Source of the DNA: CAVPDE01 sp964580575
Lineage (GTDB): Bacteria; Desulfobacterota; DSM-4660; Desulfatiglandales; HGW-15
Assembly (NCBI GenBank): GCA_964580575.1
Contig: CAZOLJ010000014.1
Span: 5,284-69,283, forward strand
Direction of reading: 5' to 3'
DNA length: 64,000 nucleotides
The notes under the pieces were generated by a model. That model ran no database searches. It was not told where the DNA came from and saw nothing but the letters and a program-made list of their open reading frames with translations. Made by a program: the position numbers and the translations under genes. Shown one piece after another: positions 52,893 through 60,751 of this stretch (the first letter of the stretch is position 1; every line of letters begins with the position of its first letter).

Positions 52893-54938
52893 CTACTTCG
52901 ATTTCTTCAGAATCGCTTCGGCCTTTTTCACTACGTTTTCGACCGTGAAGCCGAACTCCTTGAAGAGCACCTTATCCGGGGCGGATTCGCCAAAACGATC
53001 GATGGCAACGACATCTCCATCCAGGCCGACGAACCGCTCCCAGCCAAAGGAGCAACCGGCCTCCACAGCCAAACGGGCTCTAGTCCGAGACGGCAGAACC
53101 ATCTCCTTGTACTCTGCAGATTGCTTCTGAAAGAGTTCCCAGGAGGGGACGCTTACCACCCGGGCTGCGATCCCCCGTGCCTTCAGCTGATCCTGCGCAG
53201 CCAGCAACAGGTGGACTTCAGAGCCTGAGCCGATGAGGATCAGATCCGGGTTTCCATTGGGCGCGTCTGCAAGAATGTAGGCGCCTTGGTGAAGCCCGAC
53301 GGCCGAACTGCAAAGATTCCTATCGAGGATGGGGAGACTCTGCCTCGTCAGGATCAAGGCGGTAGGCCCTTCTCGGTTCAGCAACGCCGCTCTCCACGCT
53401 TCAACCGTTTCATTGGCATCCGCAGGCCGGAGGATCGTCAGGTTCGGCATGGCCCTCATGCTGGCGGTGTGCTCTACCGGCTGGTGGGTTGGGCCGTCTT
53501 CACCAAGGCCGATGGAGTCGTGGGTGAACACGTAAATCACGGGGAGCTTCATCAGGGCGGCCAGCCGGATGGCGGGCCTCATGTAGTCGGAAAAAACGAG
53601 AAACGTGCCGCCGTAGGGAATCAGAGCTTTACTTAGGGCAAACCCGTTCAGAATGGCGCCCATGGCGTGCTCCCGGATTCCGAAATGGATGTTGGGTCCC
53701 TTGTTTTTCTTGAACTCTCCCAAACCCTTCAGATAAGTGTTGTTGGAAGGCGCAAGGTCCGCGGACCCGCCGATGAGGCCCGGCAAGTGGGGAGCAAGGC
53801 CGGCCAGAACCCTGCCGGATGCGGCACGGGTGGCGATGGGCTTCTCCGTTGCTTCGAATTTCGGGAGGCTCGATTCCCATGCGAACGCTTCAGGGCCCTT
53901 GTGCATGGCATCCCATTGAGCGGCAAGGGCCGGATGCTTGTCCCGGTAGGCATTGAAAAGATCGAGCCACTGCTTCTCGTTTGTTTTGCCCCGCGCCACC
54001 GCCTGCCGGAAATAGGAAAGCACGTCGTCCGGAACCAGGAAGTCCGGCTTGTCAGGCCAGCCGCAGTTCTGCTTGGTGAGGGCGACTTCCTCCGCTCCCA
54101 GCGGCGCTCCGTGGGCTTCACAGGAGTTCTCCTTGTTGGGGCTCCCGCAGGCGATGCAGGTCCTGGCAATGATCAGGGAAGGCCGGGAAAGGTCTTCCTG
54201 TGCTCTCTTCACAGCGTCTTCAATGCCAGGCAGATCGTACCCGTCCACACGCTGGACGTGCCAGTTGTAGGCTTCAAAACGTTTGGCCACATCCTCGCTA
54301 AAAGTGAGATCCGTCGATCCCTCGATGGTGATCCTGTTGTCCAGGTAAATGTAAATCATTTTCCCGAGACCAAGATGGCCTGCCAGAGAGGCTGTTTCCG
54401 ACGAGATCCCCTCCATCATGTCCCCGTCGCTCACCAGGCCGTAGATGAAGTAGTCCACCAAAGGGAATCCCTGCCGGTTAAAAAGATTGGCCATGAAACG
54501 CTCGGCCATGGCCATTCCCAAACCCGTTGCAAATCCCTGCCCCAGGGGTCCGGTGGTGGTTTCAACGCCCGGAGTCCTACCGTACTCAGGGTGCCCGGGG
54601 GTCCGGCTTTTCCACTGCCGGAAATTCTTCAGGTCTTCCAGGGACAAATCATATCCCGTGAGGTGAAGCATGGCATAAAGGAGCATGGAGCCGTGGCCTG
54701 CAGAGAGGACGAAACGGTCGCGGTTGGGCCACTGCGGGTTTGCCGGATTGTAGTGCATGAGACGGCTCCACAGCACGCAGGCCAGGGCAGAGGCTTCCAT
54801 GGGCATGCCCGGATGGCCTGAGTTGGCCTTCTGAACCGCATCCACAGCGAGAAACCGGATGGTGTTGATGCATTTCTCTGCAAAGTCCGGACGAACACGT
54901 CCTGATTCTTCAGGCTGGTCGCTCACAGGTTCCTCCAA
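52893..54938 (-). CDS. tkt: transketolase
   Basis: The 681-residue enzyme is a full bacterial transketolase. It has GHPGMPMEASALA near residue 40, SAGHGSMLLYAML, the thiamine-diphosphate SDGDMMEG motif with its ILD-type partner YLDN, and DSIGLGEDGPTHQPVEH in the pyrimidine domain. It moves two-carbon units between pentose and triose/tetrose/hexose phosphates and joins the pentulose from the FGGY kinase to glycolysis. It starts 85 bases after the transaldolase gene ends. Confidence 0.95.
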   Translation of the reverse strand: MEEPVSDQPEESGRVRPDFAEKCINTIRFLAVDAVQKANSGHPGMPMEASALACVLWSRLMHYNPANPQWPNRDRFVLSAGHGSMLLYAMLHLTGYDLSLEDLKNFRQWKSRTPGHPEYGRTPGVETTTGPLGQGFATGLGMAMAERFMANLFNRQGFPLVDYFIYGLVSDGDMMEGISSETASLAGHLGLGKMIYIYLDNRITIEGSTDLTFSEDVAKRFEAYNWHVQRVDGYDLPGIEDAVKRAQEDLSRPSLIIARTCIACGSPNKENSCEAHGAPLGAEEVALTKQNCGWPDKPDFLVPDDVLSYFRQAVARGKTNEKQWLDLFNAYRDKHPALAAQWDAMHKGPEAFAWESSLPKFEATEKPIATRAASGRVLAGLAPHLPGLIGGSADLAPSNNTYLKGLGEFKKNKGPNIHFGIREHAMGAILNGFALSKALIPYGGTFLVFSDYMRPAIRLAALMKLPVIYVFTHDSIGLGEDGPTHQPVEHTASMRAMPNLTILRPADANETVEAWRAALLNREGPTALILTRQSLPILDRNLCSSAVGLHQGAYILADAPNGNPDLILIGSGSEVHLLLAAQDQLKARGIAARVVSVPSWELFQKQSAEYKEMVLPSRTRARLAVEAGCSFGWERFVGLDGDVVAIDRFGESAPDKVLFKEFGFTVENVVKKAEAILKKSK

Positions 54939-55023
54939 TAAAGGAAGTCACAAGGTAAGAGTGACGAGTGACAAGTAATACATGAAGTCTTTTTTTGCGT
55001 CCTCAGCGTCTTTGCGGTGAGAC

Positions 55024-56220
55024 TTATCCGCAGAAGGCAGCCACACGCTTGGCCACAAAGTCCACCATGTTCTGCGTCGCTCCGCTGAACTCCTTGGCCG
55101 TCGCCAACAGGGCAGGGTGGCTGTTGAACTCCTGTGCCGTGTAACCGTCCTCCTCATACCCTCTCTCGAAGTAGGGAATTCTCATGAGCTTGTCCAGCAC
55201 GTCTTTGGGCACAGGCTCCCAAATCTGGTTGCTGAACTCCAGGTGGCTCCCCTTGACCAGCAACCCCTCAATGTAAGGAGGAGGACAGGTGTACACGATG
55301 TCGGATCCCGCCACCTTCTCCACATGCCAGGAACGCACGTCCCCATTGATGATCGGGCTCATCCTCATGGAACAGAGAAGCATTTTTCCCTGATACTCCT
55401 TGTTCTCCTTCACCAGCTTGCACGCCTTTTTGAACACCGCAATCTCCGCCCACCGCTCGTCCATCTCCGAAACCGTGATGTTGCGCTTCTGCGCATCCTT
55501 CTGCAAGTCCCCCAAGGTCCCGAAGCGGGCGCTCATGGCCGTGATCACGGAACGCCACCGGGTCAGGTCCACCCCCTTGGCCTTGGCCTCCTTGAGCCCC
55601 TCCGTCACCGCCTTCATGCACGCCTTGAACTGGGGGATGATGAAGGACAAGGTGTTGTTCGTGGGAATCCCCTTGGCCGTGAGCCGCCTGATCACTTCGT
55701 AGCCCTCGGCCGTGCCCGGTACCTTGATCATCACGTTGGGCGCAATCGAATGGATCTCCACGGCCTGGCTAAACATCTTGTCCGCATCCTCCCGGACCCG
55801 CGGATCCGTTTGGCCCGAGATGTATCCGAACTTGTAACGGCTCCCCTCGAATATGGGCCGGTAGGCCTCCGCCCCCCGTTTCACGATTTCCTTGTACGTG
55901 TCCCAGAACACCACTTCCGAGTCCGTGCACCGGTCTTTTTTGATCCGGTCGTCAACCCACTTGGCCCAGTACTCGGGGTTGTCCTTGATGGCGGCGTAGG
56001 AAAGAGGGGGATTGGTGGTGACCCCGCGAAAGAGGTTCTCCTCGGGTTTATTGCTTTTGTGATACATGCGGTCCATCCATTCGGTCATCTGCTGCTTGTC
56101 CGAAGCCTGCTGGATCATCTTGGTCCGCCAGTTATCGAAGACAAGGGGGGATGAATCCCACCAGATTTCCGCATCGGGATTGACCTCCCACAACTTCTCA
56201 ACCACGCTCTTTGTTGCCAT
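55024..56220 (-). CDS. transaldolase family protein
   Basis: The 398-residue protein has the Schiff-base lysine in MIKVPGT (about residue 150) and the flanking GVTTNPPLS and NNTLSF segments of transaldolases. It is longer than TalB (about 317) and far longer than FSA-type aldolases; the extra length is mostly in the C-terminal 120 residues. The ATG at 56220 has GGAGG seven bases upstream; the open frame extends another 29 codons without support. It exchanges the dihydroxyacetone unit in the non-oxidative pentose phosphate route and is the first gene of the operon with the third copy of the regulon operator upstream. Confidence 0.85.
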   Translation of the reverse strand: MATKSVVEKLWEVNPDAEIWWDSSPLVFDNWRTKMIQQASDKQQMTEWMDRMYHKSNKPEENLFRGVTTNPPLSYAAIKDNPEYWAKWVDDRIKKDRCTDSEVVFWDTYKEIVKRGAEAYRPIFEGSRYKFGYISGQTDPRVREDADKMFSQAVEIHSIAPNVMIKVPGTAEGYEVIRRLTAKGIPTNNTLSFIIPQFKACMKAVTEGLKEAKAKGVDLTRWRSVITAMSARFGTLGDLQKDAQKRNITVSEMDERWAEIAVFKKACKLVKENKEYQGKMLLCSMRMSPIINGDVRSWHVEKVAGSDIVYTCPPPYIEGLLVKGSHLEFSNQIWEPVPKDVLDKLMRIPYFERGYEEDGYTAQEFNSHPALLATAKEFSGATQNMVDFVAKRVAAFCG

Positions 56221-56604
56221 TGGAATACCTCCTATTCGGCCTTTATTCTGGATCTCATTTTGATGGACAGGGGGACGGAACCGGTTTCGGGGACCTACAT
56301 GCGTCAATCTTCGGCCAGGAGTCTGGCCCCCTCGAAGGCTACGCTGACCGGCGAGGAGCAGGGGTCCCGTAGTTCAATAGGTAATATTACAATATTATAC
56401 TAAGTGTCAAGATCTTTTTTGGGCGATTCAGCGCCCTCGGCAGGCCTGCGGGAAGGATCAGCAGAAGACAGACTGGCAAGAAGATCGGCATTTCTCACCG
56501 GTTTTTAAGGCACTGAAGTATTTCCGCGAATTGGTTGTAATCTCAATTTCCAGCGGCAATCCCTGCCCGTCGCCGGGACGCCGTCTGCTCTCCGCCGTGC
56601 GGAC
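56221..56604. other. 384-bp control region ahead of the transaldolase operon
   Basis: No gene is seen. It holds the minus-strand promoter and operator at 56381-56410 and the 3' flank of the iron alcohol dehydrogenase gene; the rest shows nothing recognisable. Confidence 0.55.
56381..56410 (-). promoter_or_regulatory. promoter of the transaldolase operon with overlapping regulon operator
   Basis: On the minus strand TTGACA (56410-56405) is followed after 18 bases by TATTAC (56386-56381). The operator AATATTGTAATATTAC (minus strand, 56396-56381) overlaps the spacer and the -10 box, as at 40.8 and 41.1 kb. Confidence 0.6.
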
Positions 56605-57774
56605 CTACTTGCAGAGCTCGAACATCTTGGCGCAGGTGTCCACCGTATACAGCTCGCCCAGGCCCCAGGCCTGTGCCGTCTTGAGGGCATCGGGAGCCAG
56701 CTTTGGGATGGCATCTGCAGGGATCCCCGCCTCGGCGAGGGTGGTGGGCGTTCCGATCTTCCTGAACCAGGCGACAATAGCGGTGATACCGGCCTTGGCG
56801 GCGGCCAGGTCGTCGGCCTCGCGGACGGCGAACACCTCGCGGGCGATGCCCGCCAGGCGCTTCGTCTTGGTAGTGAGGAAGTAGCGCATGGTCGCGGGGA
56901 TCGTCACCGACATGGCGGCGCCGTGGGGAGTGTCGTAGAAATTGCTCAGGGAGTGGCCAAGGACGTGGATGGTCGCATCAGCGGGGCCGAGGCCGGAGGG
57001 ATAGAAGCCGTTCCAGGCGTAGGAGGCGGTCCACATCATCTGGGCCCGGGCTTCCTTGTCCTTGGGGTTCGCCATGATGCGTTCCATGCACTCCATGATC
57101 GTGCGTATGGAGCCCTGGCAGTAGTGCTCCTGGAAGGGGGCCCAGTCCAGGCCGTGTCCAAGGTAGGCCTCCAGCAGGTGGGAGACGATGTCGGCCGCGG
57201 AGTAGGCTGTCTGCTTCACTGGGATTGACCAGGTCAGCGCTGGGTCGAGGACCGCGTATTTGGGGCGCATGACCGGATTGAATAGGGCGTCCTTGCGCTG
57301 GATTTTCTCATAGGACATGACCGAGGTGCCGTTGAGCTCGGAACTGGTCGCCGGGATGGTGACCACGGCTATGACCGGCAGGGTGGTGGTGAAGGGGGCC
57401 TTCCCGGTGACGAAGTCCCATGGATCGCCGTTGTAGAGGGCCGCAATGCCGATGTACTTGGCCTCGTCCATAACGCTACCGCCGCCCAGGGCGATGATCA
57501 CATCGGGCTTTTCCTTCTTCGCAAGGGCGATGACGCCCGCCGAATGCTCGACAGTGGGGTTGCTCTTGACACCGAAGGCGCTCACCAGCGTGACGCCGGC
57601 TGCCTTGCAGCTCTCTGCCACCTTCTGGTAGAAGCCGACCTTCTTCACGAAGTCCTCGTCGTAGGTTAGCAGCAGGGCCTTTTTCCCGAAGGTCGCCGCA
57701 ATCCCGCCAACCTTGGCCACGGCACCCTCGCCGAATACGACCTTGGTCGGCATGTCGAATTCGAATTCATACAT
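56605..57774 (-). CDS. iron-containing alcohol dehydrogenase (butanol-dehydrogenase-like)
   Basis: The 389-residue protein begins with a Rossmann-like half (GGGSVMDEAK for cofactor) and has the iron site in the C-terminal half: AADIVSHLLE and the signature HVLGHSLSNFYDTPHG. It should reduce an aldehyde or oxidise an alcohol with NAD(P)H. The ATG at 57774 has AAGGAGG nine bases upstream; an ATG three codons earlier directly abuts that site. The gene precedes the polyol operon in the same direction and may serve redox balance or act on glycerol, propanediol or a sugar aldehyde. Confidence 0.88.
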   Translation of the reverse strand: MYEFEFDMPTKVVFGEGAVAKVGGIAATFGKKALLLTYDEDFVKKVGFYQKVAESCKAAGVTLVSAFGVKSNPTVEHSAGVIALAKKEKPDVIIALGGGSVMDEAKYIGIAALYNGDPWDFVTGKAPFTTTLPVIAVVTIPATSSELNGTSVMSYEKIQRKDALFNPVMRPKYAVLDPALTWSIPVKQTAYSAADIVSHLLEAYLGHGLDWAPFQEHYCQGSIRTIMECMERIMANPKDKEARAQMMWTASYAWNGFYPSGLGPADATIHVLGHSLSNFYDTPHGAAMSVTIPATMRYFLTTKTKRLAGIAREVFAVREADDLAAAKAGITAIVAWFRKIGTPTTLAEAGIPADAIPKLAPDALKTAQAWGLGELYTVDTCAKMFELCK

Positions 57775-58033
57775 GTTCGCCATCCTCCTTGCTGAGATAT
57801 CGTCCTCAAACCATGGGCAGAGTATCAGCTGCATCCGCTGGCGTCAACAGTCCAGGCTGGGGCGGATTCTCTCCGCTCCCGATCGCTATCCCCAGGCGAC
57901 AGTGCGTTTCCCCCTGCGCCCGGGACCGGGTACACTCGGGGGCATGATCGTGGGTGAGGTGATAAGAAGTCGCTTTCAGATGGGGCGGAGTATAAGGGAA
58001 TCTGGCGTTGTGTGTCAAGGGAAAACCTGGCGC

Positions 58034-58404
58034 AGGCCGCTATCGGGGTCACATCTTGAATTGTGAATTAATTTTTGCTATGAGACCGTTGAGAGTCGAA
58101 AGGGGGTGAAGGACTTTGGCCAGACCGTGGCGGATACAGTATGGTGGCGCTTACTATCATGTTCTGTCCAGGGGCAATGAAGGAAGGGACATTTTTTTCG
58201 ATGATGGAGACCGGAAAATGTTACTGCGCACCCTGGGGGAGATGTCGGATCGCTTCAAGGCAGATGTCTTTGCTTTTGTTCTTATGAGGAACCACTACCA
58301 CCTTGTGCTACGCACGAACCTACCCAATCTTTCCAGGGCAATGCAGTGGCTCGGGCTGACTTATGCTCGCAGGCCCACGCCGCTGATTGATGCTGACCCA
58401 TTTG
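58034..58404 (+). repeat. 371-bp tandem duplication, first unit
   Basis: Bases 58034-58404 recur directly as 58405-58775 with no difference I can see. The unit contains the left inverted end of the element and the first 96 codons of the transposase. Confidence 0.9.
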
Positions 58405-58430
58405 AGGCCGCTATCGGGGTCACATCTTGA
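58116..58430 (+). pseudogene. transposase fragment, first tandem copy
   Basis: From TTG 58116 (GGGGGTGAAGGAC upstream) the frame gives the first 96 residues of a REP-associated transposase, including the YHVLSRGN start and the NHYHLV metal site, then runs into the second repeat unit and stops. It is broken by the tandem duplication. Confidence 0.85.
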
Positions 58431-58775
58431 ATTGTGAATTAATTTTTGCTATGAGACCGTTGAGAGTCGAAAGGGGGTGAAGGACTTTGGCCAGACCGTG
58501 GCGGATACAGTATGGTGGCGCTTACTATCATGTTCTGTCCAGGGGCAATGAAGGAAGGGACATTTTTTTCGATGATGGAGACCGGAAAATGTTACTGCGC
58601 ACCCTGGGGGAGATGTCGGATCGCTTCAAGGCAGATGTCTTTGCTTTTGTTCTTATGAGGAACCACTACCACCTTGTGCTACGCACGAACCTACCCAATC
58701 TTTCCAGGGCAATGCAGTGGCTCGGGCTGACTTATGCTCGCAGGCCCACGCCGCTGATTGATGCTGACCCATTTG
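58405..58775 (+). repeat. 371-bp tandem duplication, second unit
   Basis: Second copy, offset by exactly 371. The lack of differences points to a recent duplication, or to an assembly artefact. Confidence 0.9.
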
Positions 58776-59520
58776 TGCTTATAGGAACTGACCTATGGGA
58801 TGCGCAGTAGTTTTGTTTGTGATGAGGAAGAGGGGATAGCCGGATAGCCATTGGGATTGCAGAGGAGAGGGCCGTTGGGGGGCTGGTTAGGGTTTGCTTT
58901 TAGTTTTCCCTTTGTCATGGGAAGCCGCTCAGGGCCAAGATGGTGAAGCGTCTGATCGAATACCGCTGGAGTAGTTATCCGGTTTATGCCTATGGAAAGA
59001 GGAGCCCCGAATGGCTCAAGACGGATGTTATTCTGTCATGTTTTGGAGGCAGAGGGGGGCATAAGGGGTACAGGGAGAAGGTGCAGGATTATGCTGGGGA
59101 AGAGATGCGGCTATGGGAGGACTTCCGGCACGGAGTGATATGGGAAGTGAGGAATTCGTGGAGGACATTCGGTTGTCGAGAGGGAGTGTTGCAGCTCACA
59201 AAGAAATCCCGCAACAGAAGGAGGTGATTGGGAGCATCGACTTGAACTGTGTAGCCAAGCAATCCTTGGCTCTCCTGGGAAGAGAAGTGGGGGAATTTGC
59301 TCCGGGTCATAGGGCACGGGGGGAGATGAAAGAGGATCGGGATCTTGTTGTTTATGCTCTATGGGAGAGGGGGTTGTTCCGGAAGGACGACATCGGGCGA
59401 GTGTTCGGAGTCTCCTATTCAGCTGTCAGCCATATAGTCAAGGAGGTGAAGGAACGGATCAAGGAAGACCCTCGGATGGGAAATCAAACGAAGAGAATTA
59501 ATTCACAATTCAAGATGTGA
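58487..59520 (+). pseudogene. REP-associated tyrosine transposase remnant, second copy with disrupted 3' part
   Basis: The second copy starts at TTG 58487 and encodes the HUH half to about residue 96, then a stop at 58810. Segments resembling the later protein reappear at 58940-59227 (YRWSSYPVYAYGKRSPEWL) and, in a further frame, at 59113-59520, with a C-terminal helix-turn-helix (FGVSYSAVSHIVKEV). The stretch that should hold the catalytic tyrosine is missing, so it is inactive. The last frame ends inside the right inverted end. Confidence 0.8.
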
Positions 59521-59553
59521 CCCCATACCCCAAGCGTACAGAAACAGTTTATT

Positions 59554-59946
59554 TTAGCTTGCTCGCTCAACAAAAGCGTCAAGTTCCTGTTTAAGCCTAT
59601 CTCTCAGGTCAAATGCTGTCTCATACGCGATATAACGATAGGGTGTTAGGTCAAAATGAACTTTGTTGCCTGGCGAGGATTCCCGGTCCCAGGGCGGCTT
59701 ATCCTTCCGCCTCCTTTTATGGAAGGTCAGGATGAAGGGAATTCCTTTTGATTTTGCATAGCCCACCTCACAGTAAACGTTTGGCCTCTCATCGGTCAGG
59801 TCGGCAATGACCAACCGGCTCTGGTCGATTTCCGACGGGGTTGCCTTCAGCCATTTCTGACGAAGGGGACTGAATATTTCATTACCCCTGATCTCAATTT
59901 GGTCAGGTTTGACGTAGGGCTTTGGTGTCGATTGTTTCTTGGCCAT
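59554..59946 (-). CDS. small protein with nucleoside 2-deoxyribosyltransferase/TIR-like fold
   Basis: The 130-residue protein has the core motif SRLVIADLTDERPNVYCEV (in full SRLVIADLT, RPNVYCEVGYA), where the acid in YCEVGYA is the usual catalytic glutamate of nucleoside deoxyribosyltransferase-like and related TIR-like domains. It lacks the first strand of a full-length domain and may be N-terminally shortened. In phage-defence operons such domains degrade NAD or nucleotides, but there is no partner sensor here. It lies 14 bases downstream of radC in the same direction. Confidence 0.65.
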   Translation of the reverse strand: MAKKQSTPKPYVKPDQIEIRGNEIFSPLRQKWLKATPSEIDQSRLVIADLTDERPNVYCEVGYAKSKGIPFILTFHKRRRKDKPPWDRESSPGNKVHFDLTPYRYIAYETAFDLRDRLKQELDAFVERAS

Positions 59947-59959
59947 ACGGTCTCCTTTA

Positions 59960-60676
59960 TTAATTCTCCAGTTCCTTTAGCCGACCGGAATCGGAGTAAC
60001 TGTAGTGCTCGTTCTCGCCGACGATTACGTGATCAAGCATGACCAAGCCGACCAGTTCACAGGCGCGAAGGAGGTCGCGAGTTGTTTCGTCATCCCCGGC
60101 TGAGGGTTCGGGGTTGCCCGATGGATGATTGTGCACCAAGACGATAGCTGCGGCCGATTCGTGGAGGGCTTCTTCCAGAATGCGGCGGATATACACGGTG
60201 GCTTGGGTCGGCGTTCCTTCGGTGATTTCCTTTTCGCCAAGGCGCTGATTCTGCCCATTCAAGAATACAGCAATCACAAGCTCTTCACGCTTGCCGGTGA
60301 AACGCGGACGGAAATGGTTGGCAACTGCCAGGGAGGATTCGAAAGCGGGTGCTGTGAGTTTTCCGGCGCACACCCGTTTCCCGAGCTCAAATGCGGCCTT
60401 GATCTGAGCGACTTTCGCAGGTCCGAGGCCGGGTACCTTCAGTAGGTCATGAATGCGAGCGCGATCGAGACCCCGGAGACCTCGGAAATTTCTCAGAATC
60501 GAGAGCGCAGCATCGTAGGCGTTTGTTCCTGGAACACCTTCCTTGAACGTTCCTGAACCGATGCGAAGAATGATCGCGAGCAGATCGGCATCAGTCAGCC
60601 GTTCCGGGCCTTCGGCAAGAAGCCGTTCGCGCGGGCGTTCCTTTGTTGGCCAGCTTTTGATTCTTTCCGCACTCAC
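59960..60676 (-). CDS. radC: RadC family protein (JAB/MPN-fold)
   Basis: The 238-residue protein has the N-terminal helix-hairpin-helix (LLKVPGLGPAKVAQIKAA) and the C-terminal RadC JAB domain with metal-binding HNHPSG and the downstream Asp of LDHVIVGE. RadC genes are frequent on mobile elements and defence islands; the original DNA-repair claim has been withdrawn, so no process is assigned. It is followed by the small deoxyribosyltransferase-like gene. Confidence 0.9.
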   Translation of the reverse strand: MSAERIKSWPTKERPRERLLAEGPERLTDADLLAIILRIGSGTFKEGVPGTNAYDAALSILRNFRGLRGLDRARIHDLLKVPGLGPAKVAQIKAAFELGKRVCAGKLTAPAFESSLAVANHFRPRFTGKREELVIAVFLNGQNQRLGEKEITEGTPTQATVYIRRILEEALHESAAAIVLVHNHPSGNPEPSAGDDETTRDLLRACELVGLVMLDHVIVGENEHYSYSDSGRLKELEN

Positions 60677-60751
60677 GTTGCATACCCTATTTCATTAATT
60701 TGATTTGAATGAGGCCTGCGTTCTGGATCGAGGGCACCTCCGCGTTGTCAG

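Larger units (their letters stand above)
58045..59524 (+). mobile_element. decayed REP-associated tyrosine transposase element with 29-bp inverted ends
   Basis: GGGGTCACATCTTGAATTGT plus nine further bases at 58045-58073 (duplicated at 58416-58444) is the exact inverse of 59496-59524. Between them lie fragments of a Y1 (HUH) transposase with the HUH motif in RNHYHLVL, a later RAYT segment with YRWSSYPVYA, and a C-terminal helix-turn-helix portion. Frameshifts and an internal gap make it non-functional. No clear target duplication is seen outside the ends. Confidence 0.8.
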
